From Planococcus wigleyi (lineage in GTDB: Bacteria; Bacillota; Bacilli; Bacillales_A; Planococcaceae), in NCBI RefSeq assembly GCF_014836985.1, contig NZ_JACSPU010000004.1:310001-374000 (forward strand): a DNA stretch of 64,000 nucleotides, given 5' to 3'. The notes below the pieces were generated by a model. The model saw nothing but the letters and a program-made list of their open reading frames with translations. It searched no databases and had not been told where the DNA came from. The position numbers and the translations under genes are program-made. Shown here one piece after another: positions 51,287 to 59,992 of the stretch. Within the stretch, counting starts at the first letter, position 1. Every line of letters begins with the position of its first letter.

Positions 51287-51703
51287 TTATATATAATACA
51301 TATAACTTTCAGTTTCACCGTTATTGGCTTTGGCCAAATCTTCAATAGTCGTTGTATCGAGTACATTTTTCACTGCATCACGGATGCGCACCCATAGCTC
51401 GCGCTGGGGCTGTTTCTCGTCTTCAATGCCTTCGACCGGCTGTATCGGCCCTTCCAGCACGCGAATGACATCTCCTGCAGAAATCTCCCGTGGATGGCGG
51501 GTCAACATATAACCGCCATATGCTCCGCGGACACTTTTCACAAGTCCCGAGTTGCGGAGTGGTCCTACGAGCTGTTCCAGGTAAGCTTCCGATAAATCAT
51601 TTTCTGCAGCAATCTTGCGCAGCGGAAGCGGGCCTTCCCCGTATTGTTTTCCTAATTCGATCATTATGGTCAGACCGTAACGGCCTTTGGTTGATATTTT
51701 CAT
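51287..51703 (-). CDS. cymR: Rrf2-family cysteine metabolism repressor CymR
   Basis: Represses cysteine and methionine uptake and synthesis genes together with CysK. The 138 residues equal B. subtilis CymR. The winged helix starts MKISTKGRYGLTIMIELGKQ, with AYLEQLVGPLRNSGLVKS as recognition helix and wing. The protein has no cysteine at all: position 25, the redox-sensing Cys in Staphylococcus aureus CymR, is proline here, and the Fe-S ligands of IscR are absent. The second of two adjacent ATGs is used because GAGGTG is 5 nt upstream. First gene of cymR-iscS-mnmA-yrrB. Confidence 0.93.
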   Translation of the reverse strand: MKISTKGRYGLTIMIELGKQYGEGPLPLRKIAAENDLSEAYLEQLVGPLRNSGLVKSVRGAYGGYMLTRHPREISAGDVIRVLEGPIQPVEGIEDEKQPQRELWVRIRDAVKNVLDTTTIEDLAKANNGETESYMYYI

Positions 51704-51816
51704 CATTGCACCTCTGAGTTTAATAAATTGAATTTATAATTAGCCGGTCAAGAAATGAAGCAAATCAGTTGTGCCACCAGTAATCCTGCAAAAGCACAGC
51801 CGATTTAAAGGATGAA

Positions 51817-51836
51817 ATTAGCAGAATAATGCTAAT
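51817..51836. promoter_or_regulatory. Perfect inverted repeat in the cymR/rarA gap
   Basis: ATTAGCA and TGCTAAT are separated by 6 nt in the divergent gap. It is a candidate operator; no T-run follows, so it is unlikely to be a terminator. Confidence 0.35.
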
Positions 51837-51916
51837 AATAAATAACTGATCCACGCTAAACAAACACCGATATTCTTCAAAACAGTATAGCATAAATTGG
51901 GCCGAATGGACTTGCA

Positions 51917-51945
51917 ATGACTTTTGAAACTTCAAACGCTATACT
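51917..51945 (+). promoter_or_regulatory. Promoter of rarA
   Basis: ATGACT and TATACT are 17 bp apart. Transcription would start near 51952, just before the rarA ribosome site, which excludes the in-frame upstream ATG. Confidence 0.6.
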
Positions 51946-51976
51946 GATAGAACGAATGTACGGAAGGAGTTTTCTT

Positions 51977-53266
51977 ATGCACAACGAACCTTTAGCTTTC
52001 CGTATGCGCCCCCGCACCATCGACGAAGTCGTCGGACAAAAAGATGTTATCGGGCCGCATACGGCTCTTTATAAAATGATCAGCAACGGCCACGTGCCGT
52101 CTATGCTGCTATACGGTGAGCCCGGAATCGGCAAGACCTCCATCGCCCACGCGATCGCAGGCACATCCAATTTGCCGTTCATCGCCTTGAACGCCACCAC
52201 TTCCGGCAAGAAAGATGTCGAAGAGGTGGTGACCGAGTCACGGATGACCGGGAAAGTCTTGCTGTTTTTGGATGAAATCCATCGTTTCAACAAACTCCAG
52301 CAAGATGCTTTGCTGCCCCATGTCGAAAGTGGATCGATCGTCCTCATCGGTGCGACGACGGAAAACCCATTCCATGATGTCAACCCCGCAATCCGTTCTC
52401 GCTGCGGTGAAATCAAACAGCTGAAGCGATTAACGCAGGAAGATATCGTTCAGCTCTTGAATGCGGCTTTGACCGACACCAAGCGCGGCCTTGGCAGTGA
52501 AGAAATTGACATTTCCGCGAAACAAGTCGAACGCATCGCGGAAGGCACCAACGGAGATGCACGCAAAGCATTGACGATGCTTGAGTCAATCGTCATCGCT
52601 TCTGATGAACGCGATGGCAAATACATCGTGGAAGATCAGATGGTCGAACAGATGATCAAGCGCGTCGGCGTATTCGGCGACAAAAAAGGATCCCACTTCT
52701 TCAACCTGCTGTCTGCCCTCCAAAAATCCGTTCGCGGCAGCGATGTCAATGCCGCTATGTATTATTTGGCGCATCTGCTGGAAAACGGGGATTTGACGGC
52801 AGTCACACGCCGCTTATTGGTCATGGCCTACGAAGATATCGGGCTAGCCAACCCAGCAGTCGGTGGACACGTGCTGGCAGCTTGCCAGGCTGCAGACCGG
52901 CTCGGCCTTCCTGAAGCGCGCATCCCGCTCGCCCAAGCTGTAGCAGAAATGTGTTTGTCCGAAAAATCCAATTCAGCTTACAAAGCAATCGATGCTGCCA
53001 CTGCAGCCATCAACAAAGGCCAAGTTGGCGACATCCCGCTGCATCTGCGCGATACCCATTACGCAGGCAGCGCGGAGCTTGGGCACGGCGGCTACCGCTA
53101 TCCTCACGACTCTCCGATCGGTTCGTTTGGGGGCTGGGTCGATCAGGACTATTTGCCGAAAGAAGTAAAATCGGCAGAGTTCTACAAACCGGTCGTCGCC
53201 GGTGAAGAAAAGAAATTTGCCGGGATCTATGAAAAACTGAAGAGTTTCCGGAAAAATAAAAAATGA
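51977..53266 (+). CDS. rarA: Replication-associated recombination ATPase RarA (MgsA)
   Basis: AAA+ ATPase related to clamp loaders, acting at stalled replication forks. The 429 residues have Walker A GEPGIGKT (47-54), Walker B LLFLDEIHRF and the arginine finger segment NPAIRSRC, and a C-terminal tetramerisation domain with HLRDTHYAGSAELGHG. The ATG follows GGAAGGAG by 7 nt. Confidence 0.96.
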   Translation: MHNEPLAFRMRPRTIDEVVGQKDVIGPHTALYKMISNGHVPSMLLYGEPGIGKTSIAHAIAGTSNLPFIALNATTSGKKDVEEVVTESRMTGKVLLFLDEIHRFNKLQQDALLPHVESGSIVLIGATTENPFHDVNPAIRSRCGEIKQLKRLTQEDIVQLLNAALTDTKRGLGSEEIDISAKQVERIAEGTNGDARKALTMLESIVIASDERDGKYIVEDQMVEQMIKRVGVFGDKKGSHFFNLLSALQKSVRGSDVNAAMYYLAHLLENGDLTAVTRRLLVMAYEDIGLANPAVGGHVLAACQAADRLGLPEARIPLAQAVAEMCLSEKSNSAYKAIDAATAAINKGQVGDIPLHLRDTHYAGSAELGHGGYRYPHDSPIGSFGGWVDQDYLPKEVKSAEFYKPVVAGEEKKFAGIYEKLKSFRKNKK

Positions 53267-53277
53267 TGTTTTCTTAG

Positions 53278-53312
53278 CAAAGCCATTTCCTTCGTTGGAA
53301 ATGGCTTTTTCT
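53278..53312 (+). terminator. Terminator after rarA
   Basis: AAAGCCATTTCC and GGAAATGGCTTT form a stem with a TTCGTT loop and a T-run on the plus strand. Confidence 0.92.
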
Positions 53313-53336
53313 CTGTCTGGAATCTTTAAAACAGCA

Positions 53337-53368
53337 CAGAAAAGCCGGCTCAAGGTTAAGAGCCGGCG
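53337..53368 (-). terminator. Terminator after tcdA
   Basis: GCCGGCTC and GAGCCGGC form an 8-bp GC-rich stem; TTTTC follows on the minus strand. Confidence 0.85.
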
Positions 53369-53373
53369 GCTGG

Positions 53374-54138
53374 TCAGTTCATGCGGACACGCGTGATGGG
53401 AATGGACTTTGTGATGTCGTTGACTACCCAGCTCGCTGCAATCAAGCCGACTGTCGATGGCGTGAAGGCATTTGAGGACGGCGGCATCTGCGCTTTGCGG
53501 ATGGCTGCATCGGGCTTGCCGACATTTTCTACGACATCTTCGCGGACGATGATCGGGCTTTCATCCGAAAAGATAACTGGAATGCCTTTGTAGATTCCAG
53601 CTTGGCGCAGCTTCTTGCGGATGATTTTCGCAAGTGGGTCGGTATGTGTCTTGGAAATATCCGCAATTTTGAAGCGTGTTGGGTCGGTTTTATTGGCCGC
53701 TCCCATGCTTGCGATGATTTTGATGCCGCGCTTATAGCATTCTTCCATCAAGTGGACTTTGTAGATCATTGTATCGGAGGCATCAATTACATAGTCCGGA
53801 TTATAGCTGAAGAATTCCTCATACGTTTCTTCGGTATAGAACATATGCAAGGAAATTACTTTGCATTCCGTGTTGATGTCCGCAATGCGGTCTTTCATGA
53901 CACCTGCTTTTGACTGCCCAACAGTGGACAGATTGGCGACCAACTGGCGATTGATGTTGGTGATGTCAACATTGTCTTTATCCACCAGGATGATGGTGCC
54001 GACGCCGCTGCGTGCGCATGCTTCTGCTGCAAATGAGCCTACGCCTCCGATGCCAAGAATGGCGACTGTCGCGTTTTTCAATAAATCGATTCCTTCTTTT
54101 CCTACTGCTAATTCATTTCTGGAGAATTGGTGTAACAT
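53374..54138 (-). CDS. tcdA: tRNA threonylcarbamoyladenosine dehydratase TcdA
   Basis: E1-like enzyme that cyclises t6A37 of tRNA to ct6A with ATP. The 254 residues match YrvM of B. subtilis in length. The adenylation domain has ILGIGGVGSFAAEACARSG (about 28-46), VDKDNVDITNINRQ and YVIDASDT. The sulfur donor partner (CsdE-type) is not seen here. The ATG giving MLHQFSRNE has an AAAGG 10 nt upstream. It lies downstream of the 6S RNA gene. Confidence 0.93.
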   Translation of the reverse strand: MLHQFSRNELAVGKEGIDLLKNATVAILGIGGVGSFAAEACARSGVGTIILVDKDNVDITNINRQLVANLSTVGQSKAGVMKDRIADINTECKVISLHMFYTEETYEEFFSYNPDYVIDASDTMIYKVHLMEECYKRGIKIIASMGAANKTDPTRFKIADISKTHTDPLAKIIRKKLRQAGIYKGIPVIFSDESPIIVREDVVENVGKPDAAIRKAQMPPSSNAFTPSTVGLIAASWVVNDITKSIPITRVRMN

Positions 54139-54186
54139 TAAGCCACTGCCTTTCAAAGTTGATACGCATAATAGGAATTATACACA

Positions 54187-54222
54187 ATAAAAATCCCTCC
54201 GACAATTAATTGCCGGAGGGAT
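54187..54222 (-). terminator. Terminator of the 6S RNA gene
   Basis: A 15-bp near-perfect stem (AATCCCTCCGACAAT with its complement) is followed by TTTTTATTG on the minus strand, about 15 nt past the 6S RNA 3' end. Confidence 0.9.
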
Positions 54223-54235
54223 AAAAATGATTTTT

Positions 54236-54427
54236 TAATTAGGAATCCCAATCGTGCCGTCTTTGTTGGTGCGCATCGTTTGAACCCGCTGAAAGCAGGT
54301 GGGTGACCTCTTCACCACTTATAACTTCCCGTTAAGGCATGTTAGCCATGGTGAAATCCGATCTCCCGACGACATAATGTTGGGTCAAAATCGAATTGCT
54401 TAAAACGAACACATCAGGATTCTCTAT
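54236..54427 (-). ncRNA. bsrA: 6S RNA (6S-1/BsrA type)
   Basis: Regulatory RNA that mimics an open promoter and sequesters sigma-A RNA polymerase in stationary phase. The locus lies between aspS and tcdA, where B. subtilis has bsrA. It is about 190 nt. Its ends pair: GAATCC at 54422-54417 with GGATTC at the 3' end. The 5' part has GATGTGTTCG; the interior has CCATGGCTAACATGCC, GAAGTTATAAGTGG, and GGTCACCCACCTGC followed by TTTCAGCGGGTTC, which form the irregular rod around a central bulge. It has its own promoter and terminator and no open reading frame. Ends are approximate. Confidence 0.93.
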
Positions 54428-54433
54428 AAACGT

Positions 54434-54462
54434 ATGTTAGCACACCTTTTTTATTTAGACAA
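54434..54462 (-). promoter_or_regulatory. Promoter of the 6S RNA gene
   Basis: TTGTCT (54462-54457) and TAACAT (54439-54434) are 17 bp apart on the minus strand. It starts 5 nt after the aspS stop, so 6S RNA is made independently of and by readthrough from aspS. Confidence 0.7.
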
Positions 54463-54467
54463 GCTTT

Positions 54468-56252
54468 TTACTCTGATACTTTTTTATTATTCTGAATGTT
54501 CAACGATAGGCTCAATTCATCAAGCTGTGCACCTGAAACCGGGCTCGGCGCATCCGTCAGCAAATCGCTGGCGCTAGCTGTTTTCGGAAAAGCAATGGTG
54601 TCGCGCAAGTTTGTGCGTCCTGCAAGAAGCATCACAAGACGGTCGAGGCCGAATGCAATCCCGCCATGCGGAGGCGTTCCGTATTCGAAAGCTTCCATAA
54701 GGAATCCGAATTGCGCATTGGCTTCTTCTTTGCTGAAGCCCAGTACTTCAAACATCTGCTCCTGAATTTCGCGGCGGTAAATACGCGAAGATCCCCCGCC
54801 CAATTCATAGCCATTCAACACAAGATCGTAGGCTTGTGCACGGACATTTTGCGGTTCTGTCGCCAATTTTTCCAAGTCTTCTTCGAATGGCATTGTGAAA
54901 GGATGATGGGCTGCATAATAGCGGCCATCTTTGTCATCGTATTCCAATAGCGGCCAGTCCGTAATCCACAGGAACTTGTAGATCGAGTTGTCGATCAGGC
55001 CAAGTTCTTTGCCGAACTTCAAGCGAAGTGCGCCAAGCGCATCTGCGACAACCGTTTTCTTATCAGCTACAAACAGCAATAAATCCCCTGCTTCCGCTTC
55101 TGCACGTTCGGTCAAAGCAGTTGCTGCTTCGCCTTCGAAGAATTTCGCGATCGGTCCTTTGACGCCTTCTTCTTCAACTTTCAGCCAAGCTAATCCTTTT
55201 GCTCCGTAAACTGCAGCGAATGCACCCAGTGCATCGATGTCTTTGCGTGAATAATTGGCAGCTTGCCCTTTAACGTTGATCAGCTTCACTTGGCCGCCAT
55301 TTTCAATTGCACCAGTGAAAACTTTGAATGCTGAATCTTTTACCAAATCCGATACATCGACCAATTCCAGGCCGAAACGGACATCCGGTTTATCTGATCC
55401 AAAGCGGTCCATTGCTTCTGTGTAGCTCATGCGCTGAAAAGTCGGTTCGATATCGATATTTTTGACATCCTTCATCATTTGCACCATTAGGCGTTCATTC
55501 ATTCCGATAATGTCTTCCATCGTCTGGAAGCTCATTTCCATATCGATTTGCGTGAATTCCGGCTGGCGGTCAGCACGAAGATCTTCATCACGGAAACAAC
55601 GGGCAATCTGGTAATATTTGTCGAATCCGGAAACCATCAGCATTTGCTTGAAAAGCTGCGGCGATTGCGGCAAGGCGTAGAATTCCCCATCATGGACACG
55701 GCTCGGCACCAGGTAATCACGTGCGCCTTCAGGAGTCGATTTCGTCAAAATTGGTGTTTCGACTTCAATGAAACCTTCTTCATCCAAGAAGCGGCGGATC
55801 GATTTGGTGACGTCTGAACGCATTTTGAACGTTTCGTACATCGCCGGACGGCGCAAGTCCAAATAACGGTATTTCAAGCGCAGATCTTCATTGACATCGT
55901 TATTGTCGTCGATGGCGAACGGTGGGTTTTTCGCTGCATTGATGATGGCTGCGTGATCCACCTGCACTTCAATTTTCCCGGTCTTCATCGCTGCGTTGAT
56001 CTGGCCTTCTGACCGTGCCACGACTAAGCCGTCGATGTGGACTACGAATTCGTTCCGCAGGGATTCACCGATTGCAGCAGCTTCTGTTGAAATTTCCGGA
56101 TTGAAGACCACTTGGACAATTCCTGAACGGTCACGGACGTCGACAAAGATCAAACCGCCAAGGTCCCGGCGTTTTTGTACCCATCCTTTTAATGTAACAC
56201 GTTGTCCAATGACAGTTTCGTTGACTTCCCCACAATAATGCGTTCTTGACAT
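54468..56252 (-). CDS. aspS: Aspartyl-tRNA synthetase
   Basis: Class II synthetase for tRNA-Asp, 594 residues, bacterial type. It contains an N-terminal OB anticodon-binding domain with [22 protein letters not shown] in part, motif 2 with [19 protein letters not shown], the bacterial GAD insertion (about 290-420) and motif 3 [13 protein letters not shown]. Whether it also charges tRNA-Asn cannot be decided here. GGAGG lies 7 nt upstream. It follows hisS by 2 nt in a T-box operon. Confidence 0.97.
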   Translation of the reverse strand: MSRTHYCGEVNETVIGQRVTLKGWVQKRRDLGGLIFVDVRDRSGIVQVVFNPEISTEAAAIGESLRNEFVVHIDGLVVARSEGQINAAMKTGKIEVQVDHAAIINAAKNPPFAIDDNNDVNEDLRLKYRYLDLRRPAMYETFKMRSDVTKSIRRFLDEEGFIEVETPILTKSTPEGARDYLVPSRVHDGEFYALPQSPQLFKQMLMVSGFDKYYQIARCFRDEDLRADRQPEFTQIDMEMSFQTMEDIIGMNERLMVQMMKDVKNIDIEPTFQRMSYTEAMDRFGSDKPDVRFGLELVDVSDLVKDSAFKVFTGAIENGGQVKLINVKGQAANYSRKDIDALGAFAAVYGAKGLAWLKVEEEGVKGPIAKFFEGEAATALTERAEAEAGDLLLFVADKKTVVADALGALRLKFGKELGLIDNSIYKFLWITDWPLLEYDDKDGRYYAAHHPFTMPFEEDLEKLATEPQNVRAQAYDLVLNGYELGGGSSRIYRREIQEQMFEVLGFSKEEANAQFGFLMEAFEYGTPPHGGIAFGLDRLVMLLAGRTNLRDTIAFPKTASASDLLTDAPSPVSGAQLDELSLSLNIQNNKKVSE

Positions 56253-56254
56253 GT

Positions 56255-57538
56255 CTATTCCTCCAGTGATTTCTTTTTCAATATGGTTCCAGCGATTTCT
56301 TCGAATGCCATTTCCTGTTGTTCACCCGTCGCCATTTCTTTCAATGCCACTTTTCCGCTTTCCAGCTCCGTTTCGCCGATGACAATGACAAATCCGGCGC
56401 CTTTGCGGTCTGCAGATTTCATCTGCGCTTTCACTTTGCGGCCTGTGAAATCCATATCCGCTGAAATGCCGTTCATCCGCAGATCGCGAACGACTGAAAA
56501 AGCTTTTTTCTTCGTCGACTCGTCCATCGCCACGACGTAGACTTCCAAGTTATTGGATTGGCCGATTTCCACTTTTTCCATTTCAAGCGCCAATAATAAG
56601 CGCTCGATGCTCATCGCAAAACCGATCCCCGGAGATTCCGGTCCGCCAAGATCTTCGACAAGGCCGTTATAACGTCCCCCGCCCGCCAAAGTCGTAATAG
56701 CGCCAAAACCTTCTGCATCGCTCATGATTTCAAAGGCGGTGTGGTTATAGTAATCAAGGCCGCGCACCAAGTTGGGATCGACTACGAAGTCGATGTCCAT
56801 GCTCGACAGATACGATTGCACTTCATCGAAATAAGCCTGCGATTCTTCATTTAAATAATCAGCCAGTGACGGCGCAGTAGCCATCAAGGGGTGGTTGCGG
56901 TCCACTTTGCAATCAAGGATGCGCAAAGGGTTTTTCTCAAGGCGTGTTTGGCAGTCGCCGCAGAATTCATTGATGCTCGGTTCAAAATGTTGGATCAACG
57001 CCTCTTTGTGCGCCACACGGCTTTCCGTGTCCCCAAGCGAATTGATGACCAGACGCAATTTTTCCAAGCCGACAGAACGGTAAAGGTCCATTGCGAGTGA
57101 AATGACTTCCGCATCGATAGCCGGGTCTTTCGAGCCGATCGCTTCTACACCGAATTGAACGAATTGGCGCATGCGGCCTGCCTGCGGACGTTCATAGCGG
57201 AACATCGGGCCGGTATAGAATAATTTTACCGGCTGGTCCGGCATGCCGAATAATTTATTTTCCACATATGAACGGACAACTGAAGCTGTGCCTTCCGGAC
57301 GCAGCGTCAGTGAGCGGTCGCCGCGGTCCTGGAAAGTATACATTTCCTTTTGGACAATATCTGTCGTGTCGCCCACACCGCGCTGGAATAATTCCGTGTG
57401 TTCAAAGATGGGCGTGCGGATTTCCTTGTATTGGTAGAGCCTGCACAAATCATTGATTTTTTGTTCTACTTCCTGCCATTTGGCGGATTGATCGGGCAGC
57501 ACATCGTAAGTGCCCCGTGGTGCTTGAATATTAGCCAT
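56255..57538 (-). CDS. hisS: Histidyl-tRNA synthetase
   Basis: Class II synthetase for tRNA-His, 427 residues. Visible are the N-terminal [10 protein letters not shown], motif 2 [20 protein letters not shown] in part, the histidine-A motif [14 protein letters not shown] and motif 3 [15 protein letters not shown]. The ATG giving MANIQAPRG follows GAGGAG by 7 nt. It is first in the hisS-aspS operon behind a T-box. Confidence 0.97.
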   Translation of the reverse strand: MANIQAPRGTYDVLPDQSAKWQEVEQKINDLCRLYQYKEIRTPIFEHTELFQRGVGDTTDIVQKEMYTFQDRGDRSLTLRPEGTASVVRSYVENKLFGMPDQPVKLFYTGPMFRYERPQAGRMRQFVQFGVEAIGSKDPAIDAEVISLAMDLYRSVGLEKLRLVINSLGDTESRVAHKEALIQHFEPSINEFCGDCQTRLEKNPLRILDCKVDRNHPLMATAPSLADYLNEESQAYFDEVQSYLSSMDIDFVVDPNLVRGLDYYNHTAFEIMSDAEGFGAITTLAGGGRYNGLVEDLGGPESPGIGFAMSIERLLLALEMEKVEIGQSNNLEVYVVAMDESTKKKAFSVVRDLRMNGISADMDFTGRKVKAQMKSADRKGAGFVIVIGETELESGKVALKEMATGEQQEMAFEEIAGTILKKKSLEE

Positions 57539-57562
57539 GTTTTCACTCCTCTGTTTTTCCAT

Positions 57563-57828
57563 ACAAAAAAGCTCCCGCCCCTTGCTTTACGCAAGGGACG
57601 AGAGCCTGTATTAGCTTCCGCGGTTCCACCCTAGTTGATGCAAAACGATGCATCCTCTCATTCCGGGTAACGGCCGGTTCCGTTTTTTCCTAATAGGCGG
57701 CATGCGCTTTTCAGAAAAAAGCCTCGAAAGTGTTTTTCATCACAGTTGTCTGCAGGAAAGTTTACAGCCTAAGACTTTCCTTCTCTTTTCAGCCAAATCA
57801 TGCAATTACTTTCTTCGTCGTCAGCAAA
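57563..57828 (-). ncRNA. T-box riboswitch leader of hisS-aspS
   Basis: The T-box AGGGTGGAACCGCG lies at 57632-57619 on the minus strand. A 15-bp terminator stem (57571-57585 with 57591-57605) and a T-run follow before hisS. Stem I includes GAAAGTAA at the base and an apical GAGAAGGAAAGT segment. The specifier is not clear: GAC at 57750-57748 (Asp) is a candidate and CAC (His) also occurs nearby. Confidence 0.88.
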
Positions 57829-57846
57829 TATATAAGTATAATAAAG

Positions 57847-57899
57847 AGAAACTTCACTCAGTGAGGATTCTTTATCCCGCACTGAAGAAAAGCGGAACA
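57847..57899 (+). repeat. Direct repeat copy A upstream of the amidase gene
   Basis: A 53-nt segment that aligns with 59706-59757 downstream of the amidase gene at roughly 80 percent identity, ending in the shared CACTGAAGAAAAGCGG. It contains CAGTG and CACTG arms around a loop. Confidence 0.75.
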
Positions 57900-58032
57900 T
57901 AGGCTAAGAACGCCGCATCCTGCGGCAACGCCTATGTAACCGACATCCTGTCGGCCTCAATCGGACTGTTACGGGCAGTGGATCTCCATCTTTTTTAAGT
58001 GGGAGTCTTACTGCCCGTTAAAGCGGGATAAA
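57871..58032. repeat. 160-nt nested palindrome with three internal hairpins
   Basis: Outer arms TTTATCCCGC and GCGGGATAAA pair perfectly over 10 bp. Inside are three hairpins: CATAGGC/GCCTATG enclosing GCCGCA-TCC-TGCGGC, then CCGACA-TCC-TGTCGG, and ACGGGCAGT/ACTGCCCGT. The stretch is otherwise non-coding and lies between the divergent hisS leader and the amidase promoter. Confidence 0.75.
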
Positions 58033-58069
58033 TCAATCTTAATAACTCACTGGAGGCTTGTCAACCTTT

Positions 58070-58098
58070 TTGACACAAGGCGTCAGTTTTTTGATACT
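58070..58098 (+). promoter_or_regulatory. Promoter of the amidase gene
   Basis: TTGACA and GATACT are 17 bp apart, 33 nt before the start codon. Confidence 0.65.
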
Positions 58099-58130
58099 AT
58101 TGTAGAGAACTTTGTTTTAGGAGGTATTGA

Positions 58131-59702
58131 ATGAGGCACAAATGGTTAATCGTACTTATATTATTCTTTTTATTCATAGCCGGCAGCTTTCCGCCGCTTA
58201 ACCAAGGCCATGTATCCGCTGACAATGGCTCTGTCGAAATTACCGGCACCACTGTCAATATCCGCTCAGGCCCTGGCCTGTCTTACAGCGTAACCGGTGA
58301 TTTGGAACAGGGGCAGACCGCTTCTGTCCTTTCAAAAGAAGGTGACTGGCTGGAAGTTCAGGTTGATGGCAAAGAAGGCTGGATCGCCTCTTGGCTAACG
58401 ACCGGCGAAGGCGAGGAACAGACAGCCGCCGGCCAGACAGCCGTTTCATCCGTCAATGGCTTGAATGTCCGTGCGCAGGCTGACCTCTCGGCGGCCGTAT
58501 TGACGAAAATGAATGCCGGCGACGAAGCCCAAGTGATCAGCACAGCCGGTGACTGGGTTGAAATCGACTTCCGCAACACACGCGGGTTCGTGTCCAAACA
58601 GTATTTGAATGTCACCGACGAAGCAGTGAAAAAAGAGCAGCCGGCTGACGAAGAAAAGCCGGAAGAGAAAAAAGATGCACTTTCCAAAGTCGCCTCTTTT
58701 GAAATTGCTGTCAGTGCATTAAATGTCCGCTCGAAACCCGACCTCAGCTCGAAGATTCAACAGACGGTCAATAAAGGTGAAGTTTTCCCTGTCGTTTCCA
58801 TGGCAGGCAATTGGGTTGAGATCCAATTGGCCAAAGACAAAAACGGCTGGGTCTATGCATTTCATGGCCAATTGTCCGATCAGACCGCAGAAACGGTAAC
58901 GAATGACACCAATGAGTCTGTCACAATCCTAACCGACGGCACGAATCTGCGGACTGAGGCAACGACTGCATCCGAAGTTGCCAGCCGCGCGAATGCCGGC
59001 GACGAATTAGCGGTGATCGATAAACAAGGCGAATGGTACCACGTTTCATTGCCGGACGGCCAAAAAGCCTTTGTGGCTGAATGGGTTGTATCAGCAGAAG
59101 AAGCAATTGTTGAAAAAGAACAAAAAGACGTGCCTGACCGCAAAAAAGGCACGTTGAACGGCGTCACCATCGTGCTTGATCCGGGGCATGGCGGAAATGA
59201 CGGCGGCACAGTCGGCGTCCGCAAAACAGAAGAAAAAGAATTGACGCTGAAAACAGCTGAAATCCTGTCCCACCATTTGAACGCGGCAGGTGCTGAAGTC
59301 GTCATGACGCGGCAATCCGATACTTACGTGGATCTCCGCAAACGTGTAGCTGGAAGCCACCAAGCTGGAGCAGATGCTTTTATCAGCATCCATTACGATG
59401 CCACTGAAGACAGCAGTATTTCTGGATTCACCTCATATTACCAGCAGGATTACCAAAAAGAATTGGCCGAATACCTGAATGCCGGTCTTGGCGGTAAATT
59501 GACATTGCATGACCGGGGCGTCCAACGCGGCAACTACCTGGTGCTCCGTGAAAACCGGCAGCCCGCCGTTCTTGTCGAACTTGGCTTCCTGAGCAACTTC
59601 AATGAAGAACGCGTCCTGACTACCGATCAATTCAGAGAACAAGCGGCGCTAGGCCTCTACACCGGCGTCATCAATTATTTCGATGCCCAATTAGGCGAAT
59701 AA
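58131..59702 (+). CDS. N-acetylmuramoyl-L-alanine amidase with four SH3 domains
   Basis: Secreted cell-wall hydrolase of 523 residues related to YrvJ. A signal peptide (about 1-30, hydrophobic 5-20, with a VSA-D site) is followed by bacterial SH3 domains at about 34-90, 103-161, 190-245 and 263-322, and an Amidase_3 domain (about 344-518). Zinc ligands are H353 in DPGHGGNDGG, a glutamate near 368 and H421 in SIHYDA; the catalytic glutamate lies in VLVELGFLSN. TTTAGGAGG precedes the ATG. It lies between hisS and dtd as in Bacillus, but is flanked by repeat elements. Confidence 0.94.
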   Translation: MRHKWLIVLILFFLFIAGSFPPLNQGHVSADNGSVEITGTTVNIRSGPGLSYSVTGDLEQGQTASVLSKEGDWLEVQVDGKEGWIASWLTTGEGEEQTAAGQTAVSSVNGLNVRAQADLSAAVLTKMNAGDEAQVISTAGDWVEIDFRNTRGFVSKQYLNVTDEAVKKEQPADEEKPEEKKDALSKVASFEIAVSALNVRSKPDLSSKIQQTVNKGEVFPVVSMAGNWVEIQLAKDKNGWVYAFHGQLSDQTAETVTNDTNESVTILTDGTNLRTEATTASEVASRANAGDELAVIDKQGEWYHVSLPDGQKAFVAEWVVSAEEAIVEKEQKDVPDRKKGTLNGVTIVLDPGHGGNDGGTVGVRKTEEKELTLKTAEILSHHLNAAGAEVVMTRQSDTYVDLRKRVAGSHQAGADAFISIHYDATEDSSISGFTSYYQQDYQKELAEYLNAGLGGKLTLHDRGVQRGNYLVLRENRQPAVLVELGFLSNFNEERVLTTDQFREQAALGLYTGVINYFDAQLGE

Positions 59703-59705
59703 AGA

Positions 59706-59757
59706 GAGACTTTAATTAGTGGGATTCTTCATCCTCCACTGAAGAAAAGCGGGATAA
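59706..59757 (+). repeat. Direct repeat copy B downstream of the amidase gene
   Basis: Begins 3 nt after the amidase stop and matches copy A in the same orientation, 1.86 kb away. It has an AGTGG/CCACT hairpin and ends AAGCGGGATA. Confidence 0.75.
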
Positions 59758-59759
59758 AA

Positions 59760-59791
59760 AAGCGCGGAGAATTTTTCTCCGCGCTTTTTTT
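59760..59791 (+). terminator. Terminator after the amidase gene
   Basis: A perfect 11-bp stem AGCGCGGAGAA with its complement and a TTT loop is followed by seven T residues. Confidence 0.93.
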
Positions 59792-59931
59792 GTGCGCATT
59801 TTTGCGTTGCGTGCGTATTTCTTGTTGAACGTGCGCAAAATCTGTTGAACGTGCGCATTTTCCTATGAACGTGCGTATTTCTTAAAAAGCGAGCGTATCC
59901 GGCCACAATCCGTGCGTATACCCCAGGATTC
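59792..59931. repeat. Seven-unit 20-bp degenerate tandem repeat
   Basis: Units begin at 59792, 59811, 59831, 59851, 59871, 59891 and 59912, each 19-21 bp. Six of them start GTGCG(C/T)A and one starts GAGCGTA; units 2 to 4 end in TGAAC. There are no spacers, so it is not a CRISPR array. It lies in the convergent gap between the amidase and dtd. Confidence 0.85.
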
Positions 59932-59992
59932 GCCTATATCCAAGCGAAAAAAAGAAGCACAGGCCATTTCGCCCGTACTTCTCAACATTTTT

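Noticed and set aside
59712..59906. 64-codon minus-strand frame across the tandem repeat
   Set aside because: It runs through a terminator and the repeat array, and its arginine/threonine/histidine-rich sequence follows from the repeat; no ribosome site.
59792..59931. Possible CRISPR array
   Set aside because: Units are contiguous, 20 bp and degenerate, with no unique spacers and no cas genes nearby.
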